This document shows, one piece after another, positions 1-12,500 of a stretch of DNA of 64,000 bases (positions are counted from its first letter, which is position 1; every line of letters begins with the position of its first letter). The position numbers and the translations under genes are program-made. The notes under the pieces are model-generated. The model saw only the letters and a program-made list of their open reading frames with translations. It was not told where the DNA came from and ran no database searches. This stretch comes from Aristolochia californica (taxonomy: Eukaryota > Streptophyta > Magnoliopsida > Piperales > Aristolochiaceae), in assembly GCA_029961685.1 (NCBI GenBank), contig JARWKL010000008.1, forward strand, positions 36,613,144 through 36,677,143. The letters are read 5' to 3'.

Positions 1-945
1 AGTTAATTTATTTGGTTGTTTCTCTTTTTATCATTGATAGAAGATCAAAAGGAGATTGGACCGAATCTAGCCGACATTGGTTATGACAAAAGACATAATT
101 TGATTGAATAATTATTTGTGAGATTACAATTTATATAAGTTGGTGATTAAAGAGATTATGACAACTATGGAGCCTACTATGAACTATGCACATAGTTCAA
201 AGTGTACCTATGCAATGTTTCTCCCAAAATGATGACAAAAGACCTAAAAATGTAAACGAAATAAATTTAATTGAATAATTGATTGTGAGATTAAAATTCA
301 TACAAGTTGGTGATTAAAGCGATTATGACAACGATGGAGCCAGCTATGATCCATGCATACCATTCAAAGTGTACCTATCCAATGTTTCTCCTAAAACAAT
401 AAAAGTGAAAGTTTGTTTCTTGGGTTGTTTCTTTTTTTTTTATCATTGATAAAGAGAGGGGAAAGAGACTAGATCGAATCCAGCCAACATTGGTCGTGAC
501 AAAAGACATAAAAGTTAAAGAATTCAAATTTGATTGGATAATTGATTGTAAGGCCACAATTAAAACAAGTTGGCGATTAAAGAGATTGTGGCAACAATGG
601 AGCCAGCTATGAACTATGCACATATTTCAAAGTGTACCTATGCAATGTTTCTCCTAAAATGATGACAAAAGACGTAAAAAGATAAAGAATACAAATTTGA
701 TTGAATAATTGATTGTGAGATTACAATTCATACAAGTTGGTGATTAAAGAGATTATGACAACTACGGAGCCAACTATGAACCGTGCGAACAGTTCAAAGT
801 GTACCTATGTATTGTTTCTCATAAAACAATGAAAGTAAAAGTTTGTTTCTTTGGTTGTTTCTTTTTTTATCATTGATAAAAGAGCGGAAAGAGACTAGAC
901 CAAATCCAACTGACATTGGTTGTGACAAATGACATAAAAGTTAAG
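1..945. repeat. Higher-order tandem repeat, 430-bp period (167 + 263)
   Basis: A core of about 130 bp, containing 'acaagttggtgattaaag' and ending in 'gtacctatgcaatgtttctc', occurs four times. The word GTACCTAT starts at 204, 371, 634 and 801, so spacing alternates 167, 263, 167 and the higher-order period is exactly 430 bp. Every second core is followed by an extra block with 'tcattgata' (31, 443, 870), an A/G-rich stretch and 'gacattggtt'. The array is cut by the window start and ends near 945. Copies differ by scattered substitutions. No coding potential is visible. It could be a satellite array or the internal repeat of a large transposon. Confidence 0.85.
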
Positions 946-1139
946 GGGGGTTTAGTCACATGAATCAAGAGATAATCTTCATCTTGATTACTTAGTTCAT
1001 CTAGTGAAGTCGTTAGTGGTGCACCAACGTCTGGTTCATGTTGATGAAGGAGATGAAGTAGAAGAAGACGACCAAGGCTTAATTTGTGGAATCAGGAATC
1101 CCTAGTTTTTTTCCAAGTCATCCACATGAGCCACCGGGA

Positions 1140-2000
1140 CGTGTCGCTTCGCTTCCTCCCGAAATTTTTTTCTCTCTCTCGCTCTCTTCTCCCTCTCGGT
1201 CTCCTTCTCAATCTTGTCCTCCCTTCTCCCTCTTGTCCTCCCTCTCTTCTCTCTCTCCTCTCCCTCTTGGCCTGCGATGAGCTTCGGGTTGAGCCAGCGA
1301 CGCCGACGGGGGCCGATGTCGGACGTCCGACGGGGGTCAACGGTGGCCACCATCGAACCCCCTCTACGCGTGGCTGGTGGTTGAAGAAACTCTCCAGCGC
1401 GGAGAAAACAGAGTTAATAAAATGTATTTATTAAATAAAATAACAATTTTTGAATATATTGATATAATATATATATATATATATTTTTTTTATTACTGTT
1501 TTAAATTATTCCTTTTTATGTTAAAATATATCTTATGTGACTAATAAATAAATAAATATATATATTCGCTTTTGTTATTTTTTACTTATTTATTTATTTT
1601 TATAATTAATCAGTGCACAGTTAATTGTCACACGTAATTATTGTGTTAATGTACAATAAATTGAAATCATTAATTAAAATAATATTTTATTTAATTGATT
1701 AGTAGTATTAATATATTTTAATTCTACATTAAATTACTTATTAGTGTAATAATCATGTTTGTTTTGGTTAATTTGGTATTTAGGTATATATGTTCTATTT
1801 AAGTATATTATTACTAGTTACTCATTCTCTTGTTTTTGTTATATTTCTCATTTTTGGGCACTAACACTGTAAACTGTTTTCCAGTGTACATGAACTCGTC
1901 CACACTAACACCAAATTTGAAGTTAAAGTTTATGTAGATGATTCAAATGAATTTGAAGTTCAAGTTCATGTTAACACAAGTGTTGACTAACCCCTCTAAA
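1140..2000 (+). mobile_element. Relic related to the hAT element at 23164-25341
   Basis: This stretch has the same order of blocks as the interior of the intact hAT element: a CT-rich 5' part, an AT-rich part containing 'cacgtaattattgt', then 'cactaacactg', 'aactgttttcca' and 'tgaactcgtccacacta' (about 1860-1915, compare 24183-24228). Similarity stops after 'gttgactaacc' near 1992, just before the point where the other copy encodes the hAT C-terminal domain. No terminal inverted repeats or target duplication are visible, so it is called a truncated relic. Forward and reverse ORFs over the CT-rich part are compositional artefacts. Confidence 0.7.
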
Positions 2001-3640
2001 ATTTATTTGTTCTAGATTTCTTAAATATTTAGCTTGTTTATTTTTGTTGTGGATATTAAAACATATGTTAGTGCATATTTTTTGTTGTGAACTCGTCCAC
2101 ACACACACACACAAACATATGTTATATTAAATAAATAAATAATGTTAAAATATAAAATTTAATTTAAATAAGTTAATTCTAAAGGAAAGTTCTTCTAATA
2201 ACCTTTCCTTATTTTATCTGCATAGGGACTTGATGTGCATGGATAACAATTTTAATCAACTAAAGTTTTAGGTAATGTGTAAAAATACTGAAGGGGTTGT
2301 CAATATGTTTGGAATTTTTATTAATACTATAATTCATTTGCTTGCAAAATTAATTCTGGAATGAAGTATTTTAAAATATGAATTAAATTCCCAAAGGGGT
2401 TATTGTAATTATTGAAACTCTTAATTATATTATTAAATACTAAAAAAATAATTTAATTAAATTAATTTGATCTATCAGAATAATATTTCGTGAATAATGT
2501 AATTTAATTACCCAATATGTATTAGTAACTATTCTGAATTTATTATAGTTTAATTTTTATCACAATATTATAAAACATTTATGATCATGAAGAACGTGTT
2601 TTTATTCAATTAGTGTACTAAAATTGATTAATGAGTAAATGACCAAAATTTAAAATTATTTAATAAGTAATTATATATTTTTATAAAATTATTTTTTGAA
2701 CTATTTAAAATAAAATAAACATCATGGTAAAAATATATTAACCCTAAATTATTTAAAATTAAATTGAATATAAAATATATTTTGGAATAACTATTTAATT
2801 CGTAGTATTTTAACTTGTTGTTTGATTTATCATAATATAGTTTAGCATTATTTTTACTTATTGCATAATTTTTATTTGAAATATTTTCTCAAATTAATTT
2901 TAAATTTTATCAATATTAATAATATTAAATAGTCATATTATTGTTATCATTTAATTTAAAATATTATGATACTATTTAGTATATTAATTTTTTTAATAAT
3001 TTAGCTATTTGACTTAGTGACTTTTTCTGAACTCGTGCTATTTAACTTAATTTTAAAATACTATGGTGTATTCATTTTATTTTATTTTTATTTTTACTAA
3101 ACATTATTATTTATAAATACATTTAACTAATCTTTCCTTATGAAATTTAATTTTAAAATATTACTATTTAACTAATACGTGTAAGTAACTAATTTATAGC
3201 AAGGTTTTACGACTACGGATTGGGACCCGACTCGGTGTCTCTAAACCCTAAACCCTATATCCAACTCTCCCGATTCTCTTAATCCAAGGTAGGTTGTGTA
3301 TCCAAGGCGATTTTGCTCCCCTAAACCGACTTGGCTCCCGCTAAATCTAGGTGGACTAATCCAAGTCACAAAATGACCCAGCTATTCGCAAAATTATTTT
3401 TTTATAGTATAATTAGATGAAAATATATATCTGACACAACAATCTCATATTGGGGTGGAATAACTTTTTTTCTTTCATACCCTTTATTTTTAAATAAAAT
3501 ACTAATAGACATAAAAGGTTAAAAGAGATATTCCTAATTACATGAGGGTATTATTAAAAACGAAGCTCATATAACCTCGGAGCAGCTTTGGTCGGTCCAG
3601 TTGTGGATATTTTTTATTCTCTCTCAGTTTTCACTGTCTT
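2001..3640. other. AT-rich intergenic DNA
   Basis: There is no coding, RNA or clear repeat signal. A short (AC)n run is present near 2098-2113. A GC-richer patch at 3200-3380 has two copies of CCCTAAA but no recognisable gene. Confidence 0.6.
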
Positions 3641-3646
3641 CATCCA

Positions 3647-3657
3647 TATTATAAATA
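3647..3657 (+). promoter_or_regulatory. TATA box of the P450 gene
   Basis: The sequence 'attataaatac' lies about 130 bp upstream of the P450 start codon at 3785. That is a normal position for a plant TATA element with a 5'UTR of about 100 nt. It is inferred from sequence and position only. Confidence 0.5.
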
Positions 3658-3784
3658 CTAAAACATACCTCAAGTTGAACTAAGTTGAACTGCTGGTGAC
3701 AATTACAAAGCATCCTCTCCTTCTTCCATTGGCAAGCTAGTTTCAAATCGCCTGTGACATCCATCCAGGAGAAGCCGCGAAGCA

Positions 3785-5043
3785 ATGTGGCCCATTCTCT
3801 CGTGTCTTCTGACCCTTGCAACCATATACTTCACACGATTGATCTACAAACGGAGAAACCCAAGTTGCAAGGGAAATCTCCCTCCTGGTTCTCTGGGCCT
3901 TCCACTCATTGGAGAGACACTCGCCTTCTTTGCCCCTTACACTGCATCTGATCTCCACCCTTTTGTCAGGAAACGAATGGATAGGTATTAGCCAAGCAAT
4001 GTCACAAACACCCCTTTCATCTTAATGGCAATGTTGAACTGTTACAAGACTAACTAGCTTCTGCTTATGCTCAGGTACGGTCCCGTTTTTAAGACCAGCG
4101 TGGTAGGCCAACCTTTCATAGTCTCGGCCGATGAGGATCTCAACCGTTTCATCTTCCAGCAAGAGGGGCGGCTGTTCGAAAGCTGGTGGCCTCGGGCCGT
4201 TATGGATACCTTCGGCCAGCAGAACGTAGGGCATATGCATGGTGTAATGTACAAGTATCTCAAGAGTTTGATCTTGAGTCTCTTCGGGGTGGAGAGCCTG
4301 AAAGAAACTCTCTTACCTGAGACGAATCTATTTGTGCGTAGGACATTACATGAGTGGGTGACGAAACCTTCTGTGGAGGTGAAAGATGGAACCGCAGCTG
4401 TAAGTGATCATCTTCCTCTAGCCCCGAGAAACTTTATCTCTTATGCCGCATTTGCAGCTAGGAATATTTAAATGCCAAATTCCTTCTTTTGCAGATGATA
4501 TTCGGTTTGACTGCCAAAAAATTGATCAGCTACGAGGATGAGCAATCGTTGAACAGTTTGAGACAAAGCTTCGTTGCTTTCGTCGATGGGCTTATCTCCT
4601 TCCCTCTTGACATTCCAGGAACTGCTCACCACAAATGCATGGAAGTAATAACAAAAAGAAACTGCTACTAGTTTGTCAAAGAATGCCAAGCCTTTTTCTT
4701 TTTCTTTTTTTTAATAGCTAGGGGCGTTTTGAACTTCGCTGCTTAAAATTTTCACACTTGCTGTCGGAAAAAAAATTCTTATTTATAGGGAAGAAGAAAC
4801 GCTATGAAGGTGTTAAGGGAAATGCTGCATGACCGACGGAAAAGCCCTCAAGAGAATCGAAAACGAGATTTCTTTGATAGAGTGATTGACGAGTTAAACA
4901 AAGAAAAGAGTCTCTTGACGGAGGGAATAGCGCTTGATCTCATGTTTGCTTTGTTGTTTGCAAGCTTTGAGACTACATCCTTGGCATTAACTCTAGCTCT
5001 GAAGTATCTTATAGATCATCCCCAAGTATTAGCAAAAGTCACT
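3785..5043 (+). pseudogene. CYP87: Cytochrome P450, CYP87-like, 3'-truncated (exons 1-4 only)
   Basis: Four exons join in frame: 3785-3984, 4075-4399, 4495-4644 and 4789-5043 (930 nt, 310 codons), all with GT..AG introns of 90, 95 and 144 bp. Visible parts are an N-terminal membrane anchor (residues 1-20), the proline-rich hinge PPGSLGLPLIGE (33-44), the B-C region with MYKYLK, MIFGLTAKKLIS, the FPLDIPGT motif, and the I-helix oxygen-binding motif ASFETT (from about 283). Wording and exon phases fit CYP87A, an ER-anchored family related to the plant steroid/triterpenoid P450s. The ExxR, PERF and haem-binding FxxGxRxCxG exons should follow the donor at 5044, but I do not find them before the next gene. 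LTR-element DNA occupies that space. Family members are about 470 aa, so roughly a third is missing. No inactivating stop is visible in the retained exons, which suggests recent loss; a very distant 3' exon set is unlikely but not excluded. Confidence 0.85.
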
Positions 5044-5305
5044 GTAAGTGATCATTTCTGTTAACGACGACATCAGAAAATGATAGACAAGTCTTTGACC
5101 TGAATGAATGGATAGCATTGATCGATTAGTCCCAATGGGATATTGATCATGTTTTATAGCATAAAATGGCCATATCCTGGATGATCGATCATTTATAAAC
5201 TTGGCATATGTACTTCTAGATGATTGACCATTGGCAGATGTCACTCGATTATTTCAATGCAAGTCTAACTAAGTTGACTTTAAAAGCATGGAATGAAAGA
5301 TTCTA

Positions 5306-5988
5306 AGTATTCTAAAATGTTTGAAAAGATGTATATGATATTTTAAAACATATATGAATACAATGTATGTCCTAAAACTCCATGTTTGACATTATACCTC
5401 AAATCGAAGGAGTTTGGACAAATCTCTTTTACATGGACTGAGTTTTAACATAATCAATGAATCCTAAACTCTGTCTTCTTCTTCAATGGTGTTTCTTCAA
5501 GAGTAGATTTTCCATGATGCTTAAGGTTTTGAGTAGGCTTGATTCATTTTGAAGTTTTAGATCTTGAAATGTATCTCTTAAAGGTAAAGTAAATGAAATA
5601 CTTAATTTGCAAATTGTGGGCTCTATTAAGTTTTTTTATCATCGAAAACAAGAAGGGAGTCAACCTATAGTCAACATGAGGAAGAAAATAAAAGAAGAAG
5701 AAAAGAAATGGTCAACAATCTCCCTCTTTTGATAATGACAAAACCTAACTATGAAAATTTTAAGATATACACAATCCCTAAGGTTCAGAGCTAAGTTAAT
5801 TATGAAATTTTGAAATAAGCTCCCCCTTAATTTTTGCCTAGTTCTTTTTAGTCACGTAAATTTCATTTTTGCAATTTCTAGAGTGCCTAATAAGTCTAGG
5901 TCCATCTTTTTGCTCCTTTTTGTCATACTCGAAAAGGTTTCTAAATGAAACAAAGAGTAAGCAAAAAGTGTCGGCTCAAGGCCATTTC

Positions 5989-6037
<49 letters not shown>

Positions 6038-6490
6038 AAATATGTCTAAGTCCATCTTGTTGTCATACACGAAGAGTTTTCTAAATGAAACAAAGAGTAA
6101 GCAAAAAGTGTTGGAGTAAGCAAAAAGCATGAGAATAAATTATCCCAAGTATTCTAACATGTTTGAAAATATATATATGATATTTTAAAGCATGTATGAA
6201 TGCAATGTATGTCCTAAAACTTCATGTTTGACATTGTACTTCAAATCAAAAGAATTTGGACAACTCTCTTTTACATAGACTAAGTTTTGACATAATCAAA
6301 GAATCATAAACTCTAGTCTTCATCTTCAAGAGTAGACTTTTCATGATGTTTAAAATCTTGAGTAAGTTTGATTCATTTCAAAACTTTAGACCTTGAAATG
6401 TTTGTTTGTTAGAGGTCAGTATCTAAAATACTTAGAATACAAATTGTCGACTCTATTAAGTTTTATTATCATAAAAAAAACAAGAAAAGA
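5306..6490 (-). mobile_element. Degraded minus-strand LTR (copia-type) remnant after P450 exon 4
   Basis: A direct repeat of about 350 bp occurs at 5306-5657 and 6148-6490 (offset 842; both begin AGTATTCTAA and end near CTCTATTAAGTTTT). After the first copy, the minus strand reads a purine tract 'aaaagagggagat' followed by TGTTGACC at 5717. This is the usual polypurine tract and 3'LTR start of a copia element, so the left copy is probably a 3'LTR in minus orientation. No primer-binding site is seen before the second copy, and no pol is present. A smaller repeat (about 5884-5970 and 6041-6112) lies between them. The element is incomplete and old. Confidence 0.5.
5988..6037. repeat. Compound (AT)n(GT)n microsatellite
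   Basis: About 12 AT units run directly into about 13 GT units. It sits between the two copies of the 350-bp LTR-like repeat. Confidence 0.95.
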
Positions 6491-6879
6491 ATAAATCACC
6501 AGACTTTTTTCAAATTAAATTTGTCGCAAACTAGACAAAAAATACAGAGGTATATTATATCTAGCTATTTGCTCTCCAATTTAGACATCCCACAAGCAGA
6601 AAATTGATGATGTCTGACCAAACTACAACACCAGGTTAGAAGAATCACTTCTGATACCCTCATATACTATTCATTGTGTTCAACTCTTGAACTCAGCTCC
6701 AGGTCTCTTTGACAGTAATCATGGGGGAGATGGCCACCACCAACTCCAACAGTGCAAGGCACCCACATTGTTAGCAAGTCAGTCGGGTAGTCAATCTTGC
6801 CACACAAGCAAAGCCTCTTAAATCTCAGGAAAATCCTCCATGTCCCTCCCACTGAAAAAGAACATTAAAATGGGCTGTT
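6491..6879. other. Gap; probable 3'UTR/terminator region of the WD40 gene
   Basis: This is the region just downstream of the stop codon of the minus-strand WD40 gene. It has no recognisable coding sequence. Part of it is presumably the 3'UTR; I cannot place a polyadenylation site. Confidence 0.4.
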
Positions 6880-9497
6880 CTATAACGTGTCTTCTGATTG
6901 ATTTTTTACCTTTTTCTTGCTTTTCTTGAATTTTTTCTTCCTGATAGCCTCCTGCTCACTGGAATGCTTCCTTTTGATAGGTCTTTCTACGTCTTCATCC
7001 GCTAACCTGCCAACAACTTGGTCCTCAATTTCTGAATCAGGCTCAAAGGTGGCATTTCCTGTAAGCACACGAATGTCAACTCATAACGAATGGATATAAA
7101 TTAAAATATGTAGACAACACTGTGCTTTAAAATTACTAAGAAGAGGAAATAGGTCTAAAGCACAAAAGCCTCACAAGAAATTAGTGATATTGTTGATTTC
7201 ACTCCTTCCTCAGTCTCTTTTTAATTAATTGTCATTACTTGCTACAAACTAAGCAGAAGAACATCATGTAATGTACAGCCTTGTTACTTTCAGCCGAACA
7301 CCTCATGAAGTATTACACTACGCATTCAGAGAGATGCTTTCACTAGTTAACCAACAATTTTTCTAATCATTTGCAAAGACAAATAAACAGAACAACTATA
7401 TATACTAACCTGCATCAGCGAAATTCCCATCAATCACAACACTTGTAAGATGTTGCTTTAGGAAAACCTGTATCCAACAGTTTTATAAAATGCGTAAGGC
7501 CCAAATATACTAACAATAGCATCATAAACATATATGAAAAGAATTTACCATAATTCATCATCATATAACCTAGAACATGTACAACATGCCCAAGTACAAA
7601 AAAAAGTACAGCAACAGAATACATATATCCTTCTAAGAGTCGTCGCCTAAAGAATGTTTTAAATTTTCTTGGAAAAGACATATTGGAAGTTAAGAGCAAG
7701 TGACCCCCAGTTGGGAGACTATCTAACATATACATGAGAAAAATGAAGTTGTTTGTACAGATGCATCACTGCTGTTAGAGATGCAGGTGCCAGCATCATG
7801 TTAATAGATAGTTGAATATTCATGACCAAAGTTAAAAGAGCGGTGCAGATCAAGAGAGTGCAATTAAACATTCATTGAGAATTAACATATCCAAGTATGC
7901 AAGATAAGATCAATGACCAATAAGCATTACAAGCTCTTTGTATGTATACTATATCAATGAATAAGAAATCTCAAGTGATCTGTTTCCTCAATCCACTTTG
8001 CTACCCCTCATTAATGAAGAAGCAGACCAAGTCAGATCAATGCTAAGACATCTTAAGGAGGGTTAACAGCAAAGGTGGTAGTCTGTACTAAAAGCACCCC
8101 ACATGTTTACGGACTAAAGAGAAACAGAGAGAGAGAGAGAGAGATGCCTGATCCTTAAGTAGGGGAATTCAATAAGAAAGGTAAAAGAACATACCGCAGA
8201 CAACAGTTTTCTAGTCTTTGTATCCCAGAAACGCAAATAGGCATCAAGGCCTGAAAAAATTCTGTGTCATCAGTTCAAACATCTAAAAAAATATGCTTTG
8301 AATATGAACCAGGATGCAGCTGGTCATTATCGGAACCACGTGCCTGTAAAGCAACTCTTGATTTCCAGATAATAATTAGATCAAGGGAACTCCAAAGAGA
8401 AGTACCTCCAACAGATCAGTTATAGGCAGAACAACTAAAAATACATGGAACTCTTAATATATGTGCACCAATGACAAATGGGTGACATCTACAAGTGCAT
8501 TTAAGCATAATATCTGTAACAGGAACCAAATTTTTTTGTTTCCATCTGTAAGTAGCCATAGAAAAGGCATCACTTCCATCTATTAAGTAGCCATATAAAA
8601 GGCATAACCAAGCTAAGCACATGCACAAATCTAGCAATGATATTGTTTTCACCTTTTATTTATTCAACATCATTGCCTGCAGTTTCTTAAAGGTCCTGGA
8701 TCGTGCAACACTCTCTACAAGTGACATATATGGCAGACATAAGTTCTAGCAGTCAAAACTCACCACATGATGCAATCAACGGGTGTTCTGGATGCCTAGC
8801 TATTGATCGAATGCTTCCACAACATTTACCCACAAAGCTACCCAGCAACTTTCCTGCAATATTGAAACATGCCATGACCATGTTGTTATGTACTCTAGCT
8901 TACAGGAGTTAGACATTACATTACAGGGGATAAACCTATAGGAAAAAATGATTAGTAATTATGAGGGAAAACTGAATATCAAATATAAAAAGCACACATT
9001 TATAAGAAAAGTTCAAGCACCTGTGCGCATGTCAAATGAAGCAAGGTCACCACATGCTGTTCCAACATAAACTGTGTATCCATCTAAATCTGCCGTGACT
9101 GCCCTAATTGGTGACTCTCTAAAGTCGACAGAAATAACAGCTCTTCTTTGTGCTGCAATATCATATAGGCGAACCTGTGAAATGACGAATTACATCCAAC
9201 AAGTTTAGAAATAGATGTATGCACTGTAGAGCTTTTCCTGAACAATGCAAGCACTATGGGCTACAACTTGTAACATCTAGTCCATTGATAAATAGAAAAG
9301 GGTAATTCTCAAATACAGCCCAAAATATTGACCTTATTACAGCTATAGCCACCAATTTGCTGTTGTTTGAAACAGGGCCCAATTCCAAATACAGCGAACA
9401 GAACCGCAATAACAAAGTTTTCTTGGGAATGTAAGCATTCTGCACTTCTTATTATTTAAAATTTCAAAAACTGATCATTTTCTTAAACAAAGGGGCA

Positions 9498-9533
<36 letters not shown>

Positions 9534-12500
9534 TTCTCCAATGACATTCAGGTGCAGGGACCCTCAATTCACTCCCATGCACGTAGACTCCCAGGCATAG
9601 AGCTCTCCATGTGTAGAGATGGCAATGGGGCAGGTTAGGAGTGTATTGTTCCAACAGGGTATGAAATGCCAAACATATCCCTGCTTTATTCTAGAAACAG
9701 CAAACCCCATCCTTGACACTGACACCCCACCCTATTCAATTGTGATAGATAAAGATCATACCAAGAATAGTAAACAATTAGAAATAGTTGATAGTCATAT
9801 AATAAGATTTCTCTGCCTCTAATTAGAAATAGTCATATAATAAGATTTTCAAATCTTGACAATACAAGAATAGTAGCAAAACCTTATGCATTAGAAGTAC
9901 ACAGTAAAAGCCAAAGAGTAGATTTTTATTTATTCAAAAGGGAATGGGACAGATCAAAATCATCTTGCCAACACATACTGTAGTTCTCTGATTAAGAACT
10001 TTGATGTCCATAGTCTTCATCAATTACTCAAGAGGCCAATGCAACAAGACAATTAGGGATCTCGACTCAACCCTGAATTTTCTAAACAGATAGTTGATAT
10101 AATTGCAAGAGACAAGTAAGCTCTGGAGTAGAAAGGAGGTGGGGAAAAAGAAAAGTCATGCCTTAAATGTTGCTTCTGCTCTAGGTTTCCTCCATGAATA
10201 GCTATAAAGCAACGGACAAGAAAGCAGCAGGATGAGAAGAGAGGATGAGGGAAACAAAGATTGTGCCCCAACAAAAATTCAGGAGTAAGACACAGAAGTG
10301 AGAAAAAAGACCTCTCCACCCTTTTTTTATTTGATGTTTATAGACCTGGATATTTTCTTATTATTTATTCAAAATAAGGATTATAAGCTACACCTCTCAA
10401 TAAAAAAAAGGGATTAGAATTTATATTTCATAAAACTTAAAGAGGATAAGATGGTCCTTGGAAACCCATCTTCAGCCTGTCAGTAAGCAGGTATTCTTAT
10501 GATACTGCACCATGTCCTCCAGGTTAATTTGATCTCTCCCTTACTGCCTTATACAGGAAAGATGGAGACAGGTTGTCACAGTAACCTGCCATGTTGCCAT
10601 CACTATTTGATGCTCTGCAGTGAGAGAAGAGCAGGCTGCTACCCTGCCATTCTCACGTTTTTCTAGCCCCACCCATACACCAAGTCCAAATTCAAAAAAT
10701 GAAAAATATTTTTTTCTGGGCAGAGAGAACAGAAGAGAGCTCACCTCAACTTCTCTATCTGCACATAGGCTAGTAGAAGTGGGAGATGGAACTTTCCCCT
10801 TGCCTTCTCTCTTGGTGCAGGGAGAGAAGAAGTGGAAAATCAGCCCTCCCCCTCTCCATGCAGCTAGATGAAGGGCCCACCTCTCCAGTATATTTAATTA
10901 CTAAAAAATTACACAAGGGTAAATAATCATTCAGATATCTTCAATTTTTTAGTTAGTTGCAAGTTATAGCAAGTCCATATTTTCCATTAAATTTAAAATT
11001 AGGGTCCAGGGCACACTTTGAGGCCATAGAAAGAAAAAGAAAAAAAACACAGGTAAGTCACCTGATGGTTGTTGGTGCCAGCCACAATCTTACGATGATC
11101 ATCTTTACTGAGGAATGTGCCAGCAGTATACCAAGTTGGAGCAAATATTCCAAGGCTGTTACGAGGAGGCTGCACAGAATAACCAGACAATGAGGAAGTT
11201 AAGGTAAGATAAATAGTTATTATGCAAGTATTTACAAGATTTTCTGAACTAAAGAATAAGAAAAAAATTTAGATACTCACAAATTTTGCAGTCCAGATTT
11301 TATTGCAGTTAGCTAAATCCCACACATTGACTTCAACTCCCTTCCTAAGAGATGAAACAGTAAGGGTGAGCTATCCTCATCCAATCAAAACACATGTTAC
11401 CTAACCAGCTGAAGGATAAGTGTAATAGGGTGAAACAGAGTGTCATGCCAACAGTGACCTATATAGACCCAAACAATTTCAATCTCTTGTAGTCTACAAA
11501 GAAGTAGGAACTTTACCCTCCAAATAAGGCATACTTTTCACTGCTGTCAACTGAAGAACATGCAATTTTACCACCAGCACATGCATTCCAACTTGAAGAT
11601 GCATCTCCTGTTTGAGTGGACCATAAGCTAGCATTTCCCTTCACGGTGCATGTAAGTAATTTACTTGAGCTGGAATACAAAAACCAACTTGAGGAGTGAG
11701 ACTCTGATGAGGACAGCAATGCAGATGCTTCTACATGTGTTAAAGAATTTCAATAAAAACCTAGCGATGAGGTGAAGATAATACATCTTGATCTTACATA
11801 AATCGGTAATTTTAAAAGTTTAGGTTGCATTTTCTCTGATGAAAAATAGAGCACTCACAATGCCTCAATACCAATTAATGATGTAATAAAAATCATTATA
11901 TATCTGAGGAGAGCCTCAACTGATGTCAAGGCCTCTGAAGCCCACAAACTTCTTCCTCCATGGGATGGCACATACATCTACGGCTGGGGGCAGACACCAT
12001 GCATTGGAAGTGTGATCTCTCAGGCCTGTTCACTGTGGCATTCTGGTACTCTCACTTGTGTGAATGTGCTTTAAAAGATAATATTACCTAGTACGGCAAA
12101 AAGGGGAAGAATGGTTGAAGATCAAAATCATAAAATTTATTTCACCCCAAGTTTGTGAGCTCTCTCTCCTTGGCTCAACAGGGTTAGTGCCTTCAGTATA
12201 AAATTGGTCATCAATTTTTAGTTCCCCGAATCTCTACTGATGCTACTCTCACTTTAAGTACCTTGAGAAAATACTGACAATTTTGCTTTGGAATCTCACT
12301 ATTGCTGCACAGTTTGGAACATATGGAAGGAGTGCAGTTGGAGAACTTTTGAGCATAAACACAGATCTTTGAGAGGAATCATTGAAAAAATCATGCATTC
12401 TATCCTATTATAGGATAGTAAACATTGGCAGACTTCTCACCTTCCTAGCTCGATCATTAGAAGAAACTGGAGGGCAATCATCAACATTGGGCTTTTGGCT

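Noticed and set aside
1084..1434. Overlapping Ser/Leu/Pro- and Arg/Glu-rich ORFs on both strands
   Set aside because: They are produced by a CT-rich tract that is part of the hAT-related relic; both strands are open for compositional reasons.
9613..9640. TAGAGATGGCAATGGGGC resembling a hAT end in WD40 intron 7
   Set aside because: No matching opposite end or 8-bp duplication could be found nearby.
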